The notes beneath the pieces are model-generated. The model worked only from the letters and a program-made list of their open reading frames with translations, was not told the origin of the DNA and did not search any database. The position numbers and the translations under genes are program-made. Below, piece by piece: positions 33,764-43,595 of a stretch of 64,000 bases of DNA. The DNA lies in assembly GCF_029623345.1 (NCBI RefSeq), contig NZ_JAPYKH010000003.1:62001-126000 (forward strand). Reading direction: 5' to 3'. This DNA is from Sphingomonas phyllosphaerae (GTDB lineage Bacteria; Pseudomonadota; Alphaproteobacteria; Sphingomonadales; Sphingomonadaceae). Every line of letters starts with the position of its first letter. Position 1 is the first letter of the stretch.

Positions 33764-34785
33764 CCCGCCGCCACGTCATCACCGGCGGCGCGGGCTTCCT
33801 CGGCGAGCGGCTCGTCGCCGCACTCGCGGCGCGGGGCGAGCGGGTCACGGTATTCGACCAGGTCGCGCCGCGTACCGCGATCGACGAGGTGGTGCTCGGC
33901 GACGTCGCCAGTGCCGCCGACCTTGCGCGGCTCCGGCTCGGCCGCGACGACGTCGTGCACCATCTCGCGGCGCGCCAGTTCCACGGCGCGGTACCGCGGC
34001 GTGATCGCGACGGCTGGTTCGCCGCGGTGAACGTCGAGGGCACGCGCGCGCTGCTGGCGGCGATGCGCGCGGCCGGAACGCGCCAGCTGCTCTTCGTCTC
34101 GACCGACATGACCTATGGCGTGCCGGTCCATACGCCGGTGTCGCCGACGCACCAGCAGGTGCCGATCGGGCCCTATGGCCGCAGCAAGGTGGGGGCTGAG
34201 CGGCTGATCGCCGCCGCGGCGGACGAGTTCGGGCTGCGCGCCACCGTCTTCCGCCCGCGCCTGATCGCTGGGGCGGGGCGGCTCGGCATCCTCGCCAAGC
34301 TGTTCCGGCTGATCGCGCTGGGGCTGCCGGTGCCGATGATCGGGAGCGGGCGCAACCGCTACCAGATGATCGCGGTGGAGGATTGCGTCATCGCCCTGAT
34401 CCGCGCCGCCGACCGCGGGTTGCCGCCCGGGCCGTTCAACCTCGGCTCGAGCGGGCCGCCGACGGTGCGCGAGCTGCTGCGCTCGCTGATCGCGCGCGCG
34501 GGTTCGCGCTCCGTCGTGCTGCCGACGCCGGCGAGGCTGGTGCAGCGCACGCTGGCGACAATGGATCGGGTCGGCGTCCCGCTGCTCTACCCCGAGCAGT
34601 TCGCGATCGCCGACGCGGACTATGTGCTCGACACCGAGGCGACCCGCGCGGCGCTCGACTGGTCCCCGAGCCGGCGCGACGCCGACATCCTGTTCGACGC
34701 CTATCATCATTTCCGCTCGCAGCCCGCGCGCGCGCACGACGCCCCGACGGTGTCGCTCGCCGCGCCGCGCCGCGGTGTCAGCTAG
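33760..34785 (+). CDS. NAD-dependent epimerase/dehydratase (extended SDR)
   Basis: A 341-residue extended short-chain dehydrogenase of the nucleotide-sugar epimerase/dehydratase type. The NAD motif GGAGFLG is at about 9-15, followed by VTVFD. The catalytic Ser-Thr in FVSTDMTYG and Tyr in PYGRSKVGAE (YxxxK) are present. VFRPRLIAGAGRLGILAKL and the NLGSSGPPTVRELL region complete the substrate half. It probably alters the pentose or hexose unit, possibly at the lipid-linked stage in analogy to decaprenyl-phosphoribose epimerisation, but the substrate is inference. The GTG overlaps the EmrE-like stop. Confidence 0.82.
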   Translation: MTRRHVITGGAGFLGERLVAALAARGERVTVFDQVAPRTAIDEVVLGDVASAADLARLRLGRDDVVHHLAARQFHGAVPRRDRDGWFAAVNVEGTRALLAAMRAAGTRQLLFVSTDMTYGVPVHTPVSPTHQQVPIGPYGRSKVGAERLIAAAADEFGLRATVFRPRLIAGAGRLGILAKLFRLIALGLPVPMIGSGRNRYQMIAVEDCVIALIRAADRGLPPGPFNLGSSGPPTVRELLRSLIARAGSRSVVLPTPARLVQRTLATMDRVGVPLLYPEQFAIADADYVLDTEATRAALDWSPSRRDADILFDAYHHFRSQPARAHDAPTVSLAAPRRGVS

Positions 34786-34795
34786 GAGCGCGCGC

Positions 34796-35917
34796 GTGAA
34801 GTCGGCGTCGGTGGTGGGTAAAGGAGCACGCGGCGAGCATGTCGTCGCCGCGCACGGGCTGCGCGGGCTGGCCTCGGCGATGGTGGTGTTCGCGCATATC
34901 ATCGGCGGCCCGGCGCGCCACGTCTATGCCGACAATGCGGCCTATGTCGCGCTCACCCGCGCGCCCTGGCATCTCGCGACCTTCGGGGTGATGCTGTTCT
35001 TCGTCATCAGTGGCTTCGTCATCCTGCCGAGCGCGCTGCGCTACGCCCCCGGCGAGTTCGCGCTGCGGCGCGGGCTGCGGTTGTACCCGCTCTTTGCAAT
35101 ACTGTCCGTGCTGTTCGTCGCGCTCAACGCGGTGACCGACGCCTATCCCAAGATCAACACGCCGCTGGCGGTCGTCTCGGGCTTCACCTTCACCAACCTC
35201 TTCACCGGCACCGACCAGCTCACCCCCAACGCGTGGAGCCTGAGCTACGAGGTGATGTTCTACGCGCTCACCTGCGCGGTGGTGACCTTGGCGGTGAAAC
35301 GGCGCGACCGGCTGACGGGGACACTGGCGATCGCGGCGGCGCTGGCCTTCGTGCTGGCCTTTCCGATCGCGCTTTACTTCGTTGCCGGTGTCGCGATCCG
35401 GCTGCTGCGCTGGCGCTATCCCGACGGCAGTCGCGCGACTGGCTGGGTCGAGCTGCTCGCCTTCGCCGGCATGACCGCGCTGGCGAGCCGCGCGCATTAC
35501 GAATATTGGTGGCGCGATTTCCGCGACCCCGTCGTGGTGCCGCTGATCCTGTCGACCGCCACCTATTTCTACTGCGCGGTGGCGCCGGGGAGCTGGACCG
35601 AGCGGCTGCTCGGCAACCGCGTCTTCGCCTATCTCGGCACGATCAGCTACAGCCTGTACCTGGTCCATCCTTACATCTATCTCGCGCTGCGCAAGCTGTT
35701 CGTTCGCCATGGTCTGTTCACCGACGACCTGCTCCACTCGATGCTGCCCTTCGCGCTGTTGGTCGCGGTCGGGTCGCTGGTGGCGAGCCATGTCGTCCAT
35801 CTCTGGCTCGAGCGCTGGCCCTACGAGCGCTTCTTCCGCCAGCGCATCTACCGCGCCGACCGGATCGCGCGCGGTGACCCCGCGACCGACGCCACCATGA
35901 CGGCGCAGCGCGCGTGA
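34796..35917 (+). CDS. Acyltransferase family 3 membrane protein
   Basis: A 373-residue polytopic membrane O-acyltransferase of the OafA/NodX family, which acetylates or otherwise acylates surface sugars. The N-terminal catalytic region has LRGLASAMVVFAHIIGGPAR, with the conserved HGLRGLA arginine and the FAH histidine, followed by FFVISGFVI and R-rich RRGLRLYPLF. Late markers are NAWSLSYEVMFY and YLGTISYSLYLVHPY. About ten membrane helices are present. AGGAG lies just before the GTG at 34796. It overlaps the O-antigen ligase start by four bases. It likely decorates the polymer. Confidence 0.85.
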   Translation: MKSASVVGKGARGEHVVAAHGLRGLASAMVVFAHIIGGPARHVYADNAAYVALTRAPWHLATFGVMLFFVISGFVILPSALRYAPGEFALRRGLRLYPLFAILSVLFVALNAVTDAYPKINTPLAVVSGFTFTNLFTGTDQLTPNAWSLSYEVMFYALTCAVVTLAVKRRDRLTGTLAIAAALAFVLAFPIALYFVAGVAIRLLRWRYPDGSRATGWVELLAFAGMTALASRAHYEYWWRDFRDPVVVPLILSTATYFYCAVAPGSWTERLLGNRVFAYLGTISYSLYLVHPYIYLALRKLFVRHGLFTDDLLHSMLPFALLVAVGSLVASHVVHLWLERWPYERFFRQRIYRADRIARGDPATDATMTAQRA

Positions 35918-37194
35918 CCGCCGTCGCGCTTCCGATGCCGCGGCCGCGGGCCGCGACCGGCGCCGAGGTGCCGCGGCCGATCATCCTGGCGGTGGCGCTG
36001 TCCTCCTACCTGTCGTGGCGGCCCTCGCTCGACATCATGTTCACGCTGAGCGACCTGCTGTTCCTGCTCGGCCTCGGCCTGCTCGCCTCGCGCCACCGCC
36101 TGCCGCTGCAGCCGTTCGGCGCGCTGCAGCCGGCGTGGCTGATGTCGTTCACGGTGATGATGGCGGGGCTGCTGGTCGCCTCGCTGGGCGCACGCGACCC
36201 GTCGCGCTGGCTGATCGTGGCGATGCAATATGCCTTCGCCTGGGTGGTGCTGCCCTTCGCGATCGCCGGACATGGCCGCGCCTACGCCACCACGCTGGCG
36301 CGCGCGCTGGTGGCGGGGATGGTGGCGATGGAGGCGTTCGGCATCCTCATCTACGTCTCGTTCCAGGCCTCGTTCGAGGTCGCGCGCAAGGTGTTGGGGC
36401 TCGACTTTCTCTCGGGCAACCGCCGGCTCGGCGTGTTCGCCACCGACGCCAATTGGAACGGCGCCGCGATCGCGATGACCTTGCCCTTCGTCCTCTTCCT
36501 GTGGCGTGCCGGGCGGCTGCGCACCGCGGCGATGCTGGTCGCCTTTGCGGTGCTGCTGGTGTCGCTGCTGCTGACCGCCTCCTTCACCGCTTTCTCCAGC
36601 GCGGCGATCGGGCTGGCGATCTTCGGCGTGATCGCGGGCATCCGGCTGCCGCGCTGGGTCGTCGGCGGACTGTTCGCCGCCGCGCTGGTGGTGAGCCAGA
36701 CCGGGTTGATGCTGCCCGAGACCTTCAACAAGCGCGTCGCCGGCGCGATCGAGAACGGTGATATCAGTGAGGCCGGCACCTTCACCGGCCGCGTCGCGCT
36801 GATCGACGACGCCTGGTCGATGATCGAGCAGCATCCCTTCAGCGGCGTCGGCGTCGACCAGCATCGCGTGATCAGCAAGCTGAAGGCGCCGGTACACAAT
36901 ATGTACCTGCTGGTGTGGGTCGAGGGCGGGCTGGTCGCGCTGCTCGGCTGGCTCGGCATGCTGGTGGTGCTGGTGATGGTGGCATTGTCGACATTGCGGC
37001 GCGAGCGCGACGTCGCCGGGCTGGTGCTGGCGGTGCTGGTGACCTTCCTGATCTTCTCGGCCGCCAGCCCGCACATGTACGCGCGGCTCTGGTCGGTGCC
37101 GGTGATCCTGTCGCTGGCGATGGCGCACGGCGGCGCGGTGCGGCGAATACCGCGCGCGGTGGCGGCGCTGGCCTCGCGCCGCGCCGAGGCGTGA
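35914..37194 (+). CDS. O-antigen ligase/polymerase family protein (Wzy/WaaL-like)
   Basis: A 426-residue integral membrane protein with about 11-12 helices and the large periplasmic loop typical of the Wzy_C/O-antigen ligase family. Key regions are FATDANWNGAAIAMTLPF and, in the loop, FTGRVALIDDAWSMIEQHPF followed by GVGVDQHR and APVHNMYLLVWVEGGL, which hold the conserved Arg and His. It either polymerises repeat units or ligates the chain. No other polymerase candidate is in the window, so polymerase is favoured. The GTG start overlaps the acyltransferase stop. Confidence 0.85.
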   Translation: MTAVALPMPRPRAATGAEVPRPIILAVALSSYLSWRPSLDIMFTLSDLLFLLGLGLLASRHRLPLQPFGALQPAWLMSFTVMMAGLLVASLGARDPSRWLIVAMQYAFAWVVLPFAIAGHGRAYATTLARALVAGMVAMEAFGILIYVSFQASFEVARKVLGLDFLSGNRRLGVFATDANWNGAAIAMTLPFVLFLWRAGRLRTAAMLVAFAVLLVSLLLTASFTAFSSAAIGLAIFGVIAGIRLPRWVVGGLFAAALVVSQTGLMLPETFNKRVAGAIENGDISEAGTFTGRVALIDDAWSMIEQHPFSGVGVDQHRVISKLKAPVHNMYLLVWVEGGLVALLGWLGMLVVLVMVALSTLRRERDVAGLVLAVLVTFLIFSAASPHMYARLWSVPVILSLAMAHGGAVRRIPRAVAALASRRAEA

Positions 37195-37195
37195 G

Positions 37196-38926
37196 ATGAC
37201 GCGGATGCGAGTCCTGCTGGTCGCGGCGCTGCTGCTGCTCGGCGCGCTGCTGCTCCCCGCGATCGAGGGCGGGGTCGCGGTGCCCGCGGCGGCGGAGGAG
37301 AGCTTCCCGGTCGATTGTGACACCAGTGATGCGCCGCACGCGCTTCCTGCCTTTCCCGGCGCGCAGGGCTTCGGCCGAAACGCGCGCGGCGGGCGCGGCG
37401 GGCGCGTGATCGCGGTGACGACGCTCGCCGACTCGGGGCCGGGCTCGCTGCGGGACTGCGCCGAGGCCAGCGGCGCGCGCACCTGCGTCTTCCGCGTCAG
37501 CGGTACGATCGTGCTGCGCGACTGGATCAAGGTGACCCAGCCGTTCCTCACCATCGCCGGCCAGACCTCGCCGGGCGGCATCGCGCTGCGCAACGGCGCC
37601 TCGGCCAACGCGCCCATGCTGGTGCGCACGCACGACGTGGTGCTGCGTCACTTCCGCCTGCGCCCCGGCGCCTCGCCGCGCGCGTCTGACAATGTCGACA
37701 CGATCCAGATCAGCGGTGGCGCGCACGACGTGATCCTGGATCACCTCTCGACCTCCTGGCCGACCGACGAAGGGATCAACATCGTCGGCGCCGGACATGA
37801 GACCGGACGGTGCGGGCAGACCCGCAACGTGACGGTGCAATGGTCGATCCTGGCCGAGGGGCTCAACCGCGCCAACCGCGGACCGCACAGCCGCGGCACC
37901 TATTTCGGCTATGGCGCGCACGCCGTGACGTTCCACCACAATCTCATCGCCAGCAACGTCCGCCGCAACCCGCTGGTTAACCTGCGCGGGCAGTTCGACA
38001 TGATCGACAACGTGATCTTCAACTCGGTGAGCTACAACGCCGAGCTGTACACGCGCTTCGGCGACCTTGACGTCAACGCGATCGGCAACAGCGCGATCAT
38101 GGGCCCCTCGTCCGAGGCGACGACGCAGCTCTACCTGTTCAACTACTTCCGCGACTATCCGGCGCGCTTCCGTCTCCACCTGCGCAGCAACCTCGACATC
38201 CACCGGCCGGAGGATCGCGGCGACGAGCGGCTGGTGCTCGAGCCCGGCGACTGGCGCTATGTGTCGGCCGTGCCGATCGGCACGCTATCGATGAGCGCGG
38301 GCGAGATCGACGACGCCGGCACGGCCTACCGCCGCGTCGCTGCCGGGGTGGGGGCGACGCGACCGCGCCGCGACTCCGCCGACGCGCGCGTCGTCGCCGG
38401 GCTGGTGACGTGCCGCGGCGCGGTGCTCGACGACCCGGCGCAGGTCGGTGGTTGGCCGGCGCTCACCGGCGGGGCCGCGCCCGCGGACCGCGATGGCGAC
38501 GGCATCGCGGACGATTGGGAGATCGCGCACGGCCTTTCACCGACCGACCCGAATGATCGCAACATGTTCGGCGGCGACGGCTATACAAAATTGGAGGCCT
38601 ATCTCTCCGACCTCGCGGGAGACCGTTCGACGGTGGCGGTGCAGCCGTCGCTGGTGCCGCGGCCGGCCTGTGGTCGCGCGATCGCGGACCCGGGGCCGCT
38701 GCCCTCGATCGCCCTCAGCGCCGACCCGGCGCAGCTGGCGACCGGCGGCGCGGTGACGCTGCGGTGGAGCGGCGAGAACATCCGCTCGTGCAAGCTCGAC
38801 GGCGCCGGCGCGGGCGGGACGGGCGCGCGCGTCGTGAGGGTCAAGGCGACGCGCATTTATGAGATCGACTGTATCGGCCGGTACGGCGGTGACGCGATCG
38901 ACTCGGCGCTGGTGACGGTCCGCTAG
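37196..38926 (+). CDS. Exported pectate-lyase-fold protein with type-3-thrombospondin-like calcium segment
   Basis: A 576-residue secreted protein with a signal peptide (VLLVAALLLLGALLLPAIEGG). The body is a right-handed beta-helix of the pectate lyase superfamily: FPGAQGFGRNARGGRGG, SGTIVLRDWI, LTIAGQTSPGGIALRNG, VVLRHFRLRPG, DHLSTSWPTDEGINIVG and FHHNLIASNVRRNP are all typical of PL1-type proteins. A calcium-binding DRDGDGIADDWEIAHGLSPT segment follows near 437, and a C-terminal Ig-like domain (LSADPAQLATGGAVTLRWSG) closes the protein. In EPS loci such lyases trim the polymer or release it from the surface. The ATG lies one base after the ligase stop, so cotranslation is likely. Confidence 0.82.
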   Translation: MTRMRVLLVAALLLLGALLLPAIEGGVAVPAAAEESFPVDCDTSDAPHALPAFPGAQGFGRNARGGRGGRVIAVTTLADSGPGSLRDCAEASGARTCVFRVSGTIVLRDWIKVTQPFLTIAGQTSPGGIALRNGASANAPMLVRTHDVVLRHFRLRPGASPRASDNVDTIQISGGAHDVILDHLSTSWPTDEGINIVGAGHETGRCGQTRNVTVQWSILAEGLNRANRGPHSRGTYFGYGAHAVTFHHNLIASNVRRNPLVNLRGQFDMIDNVIFNSVSYNAELYTRFGDLDVNAIGNSAIMGPSSEATTQLYLFNYFRDYPARFRLHLRSNLDIHRPEDRGDERLVLEPGDWRYVSAVPIGTLSMSAGEIDDAGTAYRRVAAGVGATRPRRDSADARVVAGLVTCRGAVLDDPAQVGGWPALTGGAAPADRDGDGIADDWEIAHGLSPTDPNDRNMFGGDGYTKLEAYLSDLAGDRSTVAVQPSLVPRPACGRAIADPGPLPSIALSADPAQLATGGAVTLRWSGENIRSCKLDGAGAGGTGARVVRVKATRIYEIDCIGRYGGDAIDSALVTVR

Positions 38927-39049
38927 GCGGACTACTCCTTCGGAGCCATCAGACGCCCCGATACCCCACTTACCGCGATACCGCTTCGGACCTAATCTCT
39001 CGTCAGCGGTCATGCTGGGGGCGGACGGCGCTTTTCGGGGGAGGGGCGT

Positions 39050-42000
39050 ATGGCGAACGGCGCGTTCACGAGCGCAGGCAGCGAATTTCGTGTCAACTCG
39101 ACTTGGACCGGGGTGCAGACCGACCTGTCCTTCGCCGCGCTGGCGGACGGCGGCTTCGTCGCGATCTGGACCGACCTGAGCGGCACCGGCGGCGACTCGT
39201 CGGGTACCAGCGTCAAGGCGCAGCGCTTCGACTCGGCCGGGGTCGCGGTCGGGGCCGAGTTCCTCATCAACAGCGCTACCGGCAACAACCAGGACCGCGC
39301 CAGCGTCACCGCGCTTAAGACCGGCGGGTTCGTGGTGACGTGGAGCGACGCCAGCGGGCTCGGCGGTGACGCCGACCGCGGTTCGGTCAAGGCGCAGATC
39401 TACGACACCGCGGGCGCGCGCGTCGGAGGCGAGTTCCTCGTCAACACCACCACGGTCGCGGGCCAATCGGACTCGACGATCACCGCGCTGGCGGGCGGGG
39501 CTTTCATCGTCAGCTGGGTCGATGCCAGCGCGACCGCGCCCGACGCCAAGGGCAGCGGCGTGCGCGCGCAGCTGTTCTCCGCCAACGGGGCCAAGATCGG
39601 CGGCGAGTTCCTGGTCAACAGCACCATCACGGGCAGCCAGGTCGCACCGGCGCTCGCCGGGCTGGCCTCGGGCGGGTTCGTGTCGACCTGGATCGACTAT
39701 AGCGGGCTGGGCGGCGACGCGAGCGGCACTTCGATCAAGGCGCAGCTTTTCTCCAGCAGCGGCGCGAAGCTGGGCGGCGAGTTGCTCGTCAACAGCACGA
39801 CCTTGGGCGCGCAGGACCAGCCGGTGATCACCGCGCTCGCCGGCGGCGGCTTCGCGATCGTGTGGCGCGACAGCAGCGGACTGGACGACACCAGCGCCTC
39901 GGGGCTGCGCGGCCAGATCTACGACGCCGCCGGGGCGAAGACGGGGGGCGAGTTCCGCGTCAACACCACCACCTTCAACGCGCAGGACCAGCCGAGCATC
40001 GCGGCGACCGCGGACGGCGGCTTCGCGGTGAGCTGGCGCGACAACAGCAACATCGCCGCGGACGCCAGCGGCTTCGGCATCAAGACCCAGCTGTTCGACT
40101 CGCTCGGGCAGAAACTGGGCGGCGAGTTCCAGGCGAACGAGGTGGTGAGCGGCAACCAGGAGATGCCCGCGGTGACGGTGCTCGCCTCGGGCGCGCTGCT
40201 GGTCGGCTGGACCGACTACAGCACCGCCTCGGGGGACGTCGACGGCGGGATCAAGGCGCGGCTGTTCGCGCCGACGACGCCGGCGATCACCGACATCGAG
40301 GTGTCGCGCAACGCGCTCTCCGAGACCGAGGTGGAGAACAGCATCGTCGCGGTCTTCTCGGGCGTGGGCGCGCTCAACGCGAGCTACAGCTATCGCCTGG
40401 TGGACGATTCGACCGGCGGCGCCTTCGCGATCGAGGGCAACAAGCTGATCGTCGAGGACAGCCTCGCACTCGACTATGAGACCAACCCAATCGTCTCGAT
40501 CACGGTGCGCGCCACGGACACGTTCGGCGACACCTTCGACAAGACCTTTACCTTCGGGCTGACCGACGCGGTCAACGAATATCGCTACTCCGGCGCGCCC
40601 GAGGTGCTGGCCAACACCAATATTGCCGCGAGCCAGCTCGCCCCCGCGGTGGCGACCCTGGCCGACGGCCGCTCGGTGATCGTCTGGACCGATGGCAGCG
40701 GCGTCGGGGGCGACACGAGCTCGTTCGGGATCAAGGCGCAGCTGATCGCGGCGGACGGCAGCAAGATCGGCGGCGAGTTCCGCGTCAACGCCCAGACGCT
40801 GAACGCACAGGACGCGCCCGCGGTGACCGCGCTCGCCTCGGGCGGCTTCGCGGTGACCTGGAGCGACGCCAACGCCGGCAGCGACGGCTCGGCCAGCTCG
40901 GTCAAGGCGCAGCTGTTCGACGCGAGCGGCGCGGCGGTCGGCGGCGAGCTGCTCGTCAACACTGCCACGCTCAACGCGCAGAAGGCGCCGGTGATCGCCG
41001 CGCTGGCCAACGGCGGCTTTGTCGTGTCCTGGACGGACGCGAGCCTGCAGGGCGGCGACGCCAGCGCCACCAGCGTCAAGGCGCAGGTGTACGATGCCGC
41101 GGGCAATCATGTCGGCGGCGAGCTGCTCGTCAACACCGCCACCAACGGCGCGCAGGACTCGTCGGCGGTGACCGGGTTGCAGGGTGGCGGCTTCGTCGTG
41201 ACGTGGCGCGACGGCAGCCTGCAGGGCGGCGACGCCAGCAAGGATGCGGTGAAGGCGCAGCTGTTCGGCAGCGACGGCGGCAAGATCGGCGGCGAGTTCC
41301 TGGTCAACACCGAGACCGCGGGCTCGCAGCAGGCACCCGTGGTGGCGGCGCTGTCGACCGGCGGCTTCGCGATCGCCTGGGCGGACAACAGCTCGCGCGG
41401 GGGCGACGCCGATTATTTCGGCATCCGCTTTCAGCTGTACGACGCCGCCGGCGGTCGAATCGGCGGCGAGACGCTGGCCAACACGACGACGCTCGCGGGT
41501 CAGCTCGCGCCGACCATCACCGCGCTCGCCGGCGGCAATTTCGCGATCAGCTGGGCGGATTACAGCGGCGTCGGCGCCGAGGGCGGCACCGCCGGGATCA
41601 AGGCACAGGTGTTCGCCGGCGACGGCTCCGCGGTGGGTGGCGAGTTCCTGGTCAATCATCAGACGCTCGGCAGCCAGGTCGATCCGGCGATCACCGGCAC
41701 CGGCGACGGCGGGTTCCTGGTGAGCTGGACCGATTACGGCGGTCAGGGCGGCGACGATCAGGCGACCGGCGTCAAGTACCGGCTGTTCGACCCGCTCGCC
41801 TCGCAGGGCACGCCGCCGGTGCTGATCGCGCGCGCCGACACGGTCGCTGCCACCGAGGACCAGACCACGGTCATCGCCGCCGCCGCGCTGCTGGCGAACG
41901 ACACCGATTCCAACGGCGCGCCCTTCGCGCTGACCGGGGTGGCGGCGCTGTCGGGCGGCACCGCCGCGATCAACGCCGACGGCAACGTCGTCTTCACGCC

Positions 42001-43576
42001 GCTGGCCAACTTCGCCGGCACCGCGCTGCTGACCTACACGATCGCCGACAGTGCGGGTGAGTCCGCGATCGGGCGGGTCAACGTCCAGGTCGCCAACGTC
42101 AACGACGCGCCGGTGGCAGCGGCGGACCAGCTCTCGATCGACGAGGGCGCGACGAGCATCGCCGCGGCCGCGCTGCTCGCCAACGACCGCGACATCGATC
42201 CCGGCGACACGCTGCGCCTCGCCGCGCTCGCGGGCACCACCGCCAACGGGCTGGCGCTGACGCTCGCGGGCACGACGATCCAGGTGGCGACCCCGGCAAG
42301 CTATCAGGCGCTGCGCGCGGGCGAGACGGTGGTGGATCACTTCGACTATACCGTCGCCGATCGCGCGGGGGCGACCGCCACCGCCTCGGTCACGCTCACC
42401 TTCGTCGGCGCCAACGACGCGCCCTCGGCGCTGACGCTGGATCGCGCCCGCGTCGACGAGAATGCCGCGGCGGGGACGATCGTCGGCACGCTCAGCGGCT
42501 ATGACGTCGATCACGACGAGACGCTGCGCTACCGCCTGCTCGACGACGCCGGCGGGCGCTTCGCGGTCGACGCGACGACCGGCGCGGTGACGGTCGCGAA
42601 CGGCGCGCTGCTCGACTATGAGACCGCCACCTCGCACCTGATCCAGGCGCGAGTCACCGACGGGGCCGGCGCGACCTTCGACGCCAGCTTCACGATCTCG
42701 CTCAACAATCTGCCCGAGCCGAAGAGCTATACCGGCAGCAACAGCGCCAACACCTTCGTCGCGCCGACCAACGACCTGTGGACCATGCACGGGCTCGGCG
42801 GCAACGACGTGCTGACCGGCAACGCCAGCTCCGACGTGCTGTACGGCGACGCCAACAACGACATATTGGACGGCGCCGGCGGCGCCGACCTGCTGTACGG
42901 CGGGATCGGATCCGACACCTTCTACGTCGATGACGTGGGCGATCGCGTGATCGAATATTATGGTGAGGGTACCGACCTGGTCTACACCAGCGTGGACTTC
43001 ACGCTGGAGGCCAATGTCGAGCAGCTCACCATGCTGGGCAGCGCCAACCTCGGCGCCACCGGCAACGACTTCGCCAACACGATGACCGGCAATGCGGGCG
43101 ACAACCTCATCCGCGGCGGGCTGGGCGGCGACCTGCTGATCGGCATGGAGGGCAACGACACGCTCTACGGCGAGGCCGGCGGCGACTATCTCCAGGGCGG
43201 GGCGGGGGCGGACACGCTGGTCGGCGGCGCGGGAAGCGACGAGCTGATCGGTGGCGCGGGCGCGGACCGCTTCGTGTTCGACTATCTCGGGGCCGCGAGC
43301 GAGCGCGACACGGTCAAGGACTTCGTGGCGGGCGAGGACAAGCTGGTGCTCGCGGGCGCGGTCTTCACCGCCTTCGCCGGGCGCACCGGCGCGATCGCCG
43401 CGTCCGAGCTGGCGATCGGTGGCGCCGCGACCACCGCCGACCAGCATCTCGTCTACAACCAGACCACCGGCGCGCTCTACTATGACGCTGATGGCGCCGG
43501 CGGAGCGGCGATGGTGCAGATCGCTTTGCTGTCGACCAGGCCAGTGCTGGGAGCGACCGATTTCCACATCATCTGA
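39050..43576 (+). CDS. Giant secreted repeat protein: two seven-repeat blocks, cadherin/Ig-like domains, RTX C-terminus
   Basis: A 1508-residue protein with no N-terminal signal peptide. Block 1 (about 10-408) has seven units of about 57 residues, each with a GGEFLVNSTT / ITALAxGGFVVSWTD / VKAQLFDSxGAK pattern. A cadherin-like domain follows (about 410-505). Block 2 (about 508-915) has seven more units of the same type. Two Ig/cadherin-like domains at about 922-1120 (LIARADTVAATEDQ; NDAPVAAADQLSIDEG) and a cadherin domain at 1121-1220 follow. Roughly eleven RTX nonapeptides (GGNDVLTGN, GSDELIGGA types) lie at about 1245-1405. The end resembles the serralysin C-terminal domain (GADRFVFDYL...VKDFVAGEDKLVL). 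Export by a type I secretion system is expected; no such system is in the window. It is probably a calcium-folded surface or biofilm adhesin. Confidence 0.85.
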   Translation: MANGAFTSAGSEFRVNSTWTGVQTDLSFAALADGGFVAIWTDLSGTGGDSSGTSVKAQRFDSAGVAVGAEFLINSATGNNQDRASVTALKTGGFVVTWSDASGLGGDADRGSVKAQIYDTAGARVGGEFLVNTTTVAGQSDSTITALAGGAFIVSWVDASATAPDAKGSGVRAQLFSANGAKIGGEFLVNSTITGSQVAPALAGLASGGFVSTWIDYSGLGGDASGTSIKAQLFSSSGAKLGGELLVNSTTLGAQDQPVITALAGGGFAIVWRDSSGLDDTSASGLRGQIYDAAGAKTGGEFRVNTTTFNAQDQPSIAATADGGFAVSWRDNSNIAADASGFGIKTQLFDSLGQKLGGEFQANEVVSGNQEMPAVTVLASGALLVGWTDYSTASGDVDGGIKARLFAPTTPAITDIEVSRNALSETEVENSIVAVFSGVGALNASYSYRLVDDSTGGAFAIEGNKLIVEDSLALDYETNPIVSITVRATDTFGDTFDKTFTFGLTDAVNEYRYSGAPEVLANTNIAASQLAPAVATLADGRSVIVWTDGSGVGGDTSSFGIKAQLIAADGSKIGGEFRVNAQTLNAQDAPAVTALASGGFAVTWSDANAGSDGSASSVKAQLFDASGAAVGGELLVNTATLNAQKAPVIAALANGGFVVSWTDASLQGGDASATSVKAQVYDAAGNHVGGELLVNTATNGAQDSSAVTGLQGGGFVVTWRDGSLQGGDASKDAVKAQLFGSDGGKIGGEFLVNTETAGSQQAPVVAALSTGGFAIAWADNSSRGGDADYFGIRFQLYDAAGGRIGGETLANTTTLAGQLAPTITALAGGNFAISWADYSGVGAEGGTAGIKAQVFAGDGSAVGGEFLVNHQTLGSQVDPAITGTGDGGFLVSWTDYGGQGGDDQATGVKYRLFDPLASQGTPPVLIARADTVAATEDQTTVIAAAALLANDTDSNGAPFALTGVAALSGGTAAINADGNVVFTPLANFAGTALLTYTIADSAGESAIGRVNVQVANVNDAPVAAADQLSIDEGATSIAAAALLANDRDIDPGDTLRLAALAGTTANGLALTLAGTTIQVATPASYQALRAGETVVDHFDYTVADRAGATATASVTLTFVGANDAPSALTLDRARVDENAAAGTIVGTLSGYDVDHDETLRYRLLDDAGGRFAVDATTGAVTVANGALLDYETATSHLIQARVTDGAGATFDASFTISLNNLPEPKSYTGSNSANTFVAPTNDLWTMHGLGGNDVLTGNASSDVLYGDANNDILDGAGGADLLYGGIGSDTFYVDDVGDRVIEYYGEGTDLVYTSVDFTLEANVEQLTMLGSANLGATGNDFANTMTGNAGDNLIRGGLGGDLLIGMEGNDTLYGEAGGDYLQGGAGADTLVGGAGSDELIGGAGADRFVFDYLGAASERDTVKDFVAGEDKLVLAGAVFTAFAGRTGAIAASELAIGGAATTADQHLVYNQTTGALYYDADGAGGAAMVQIALLSTRPVLGATDFHII

Positions 43577-43595
43577 GCCGCGTTCGATCGTCTTC

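Noticed and set aside
39050..43500. Periodic DNA repeats that might suggest a CRISPR array or satellite
   Set aside because: The periodicity follows protein repeat units in one open frame, with no constant repeats and no spacer structure.
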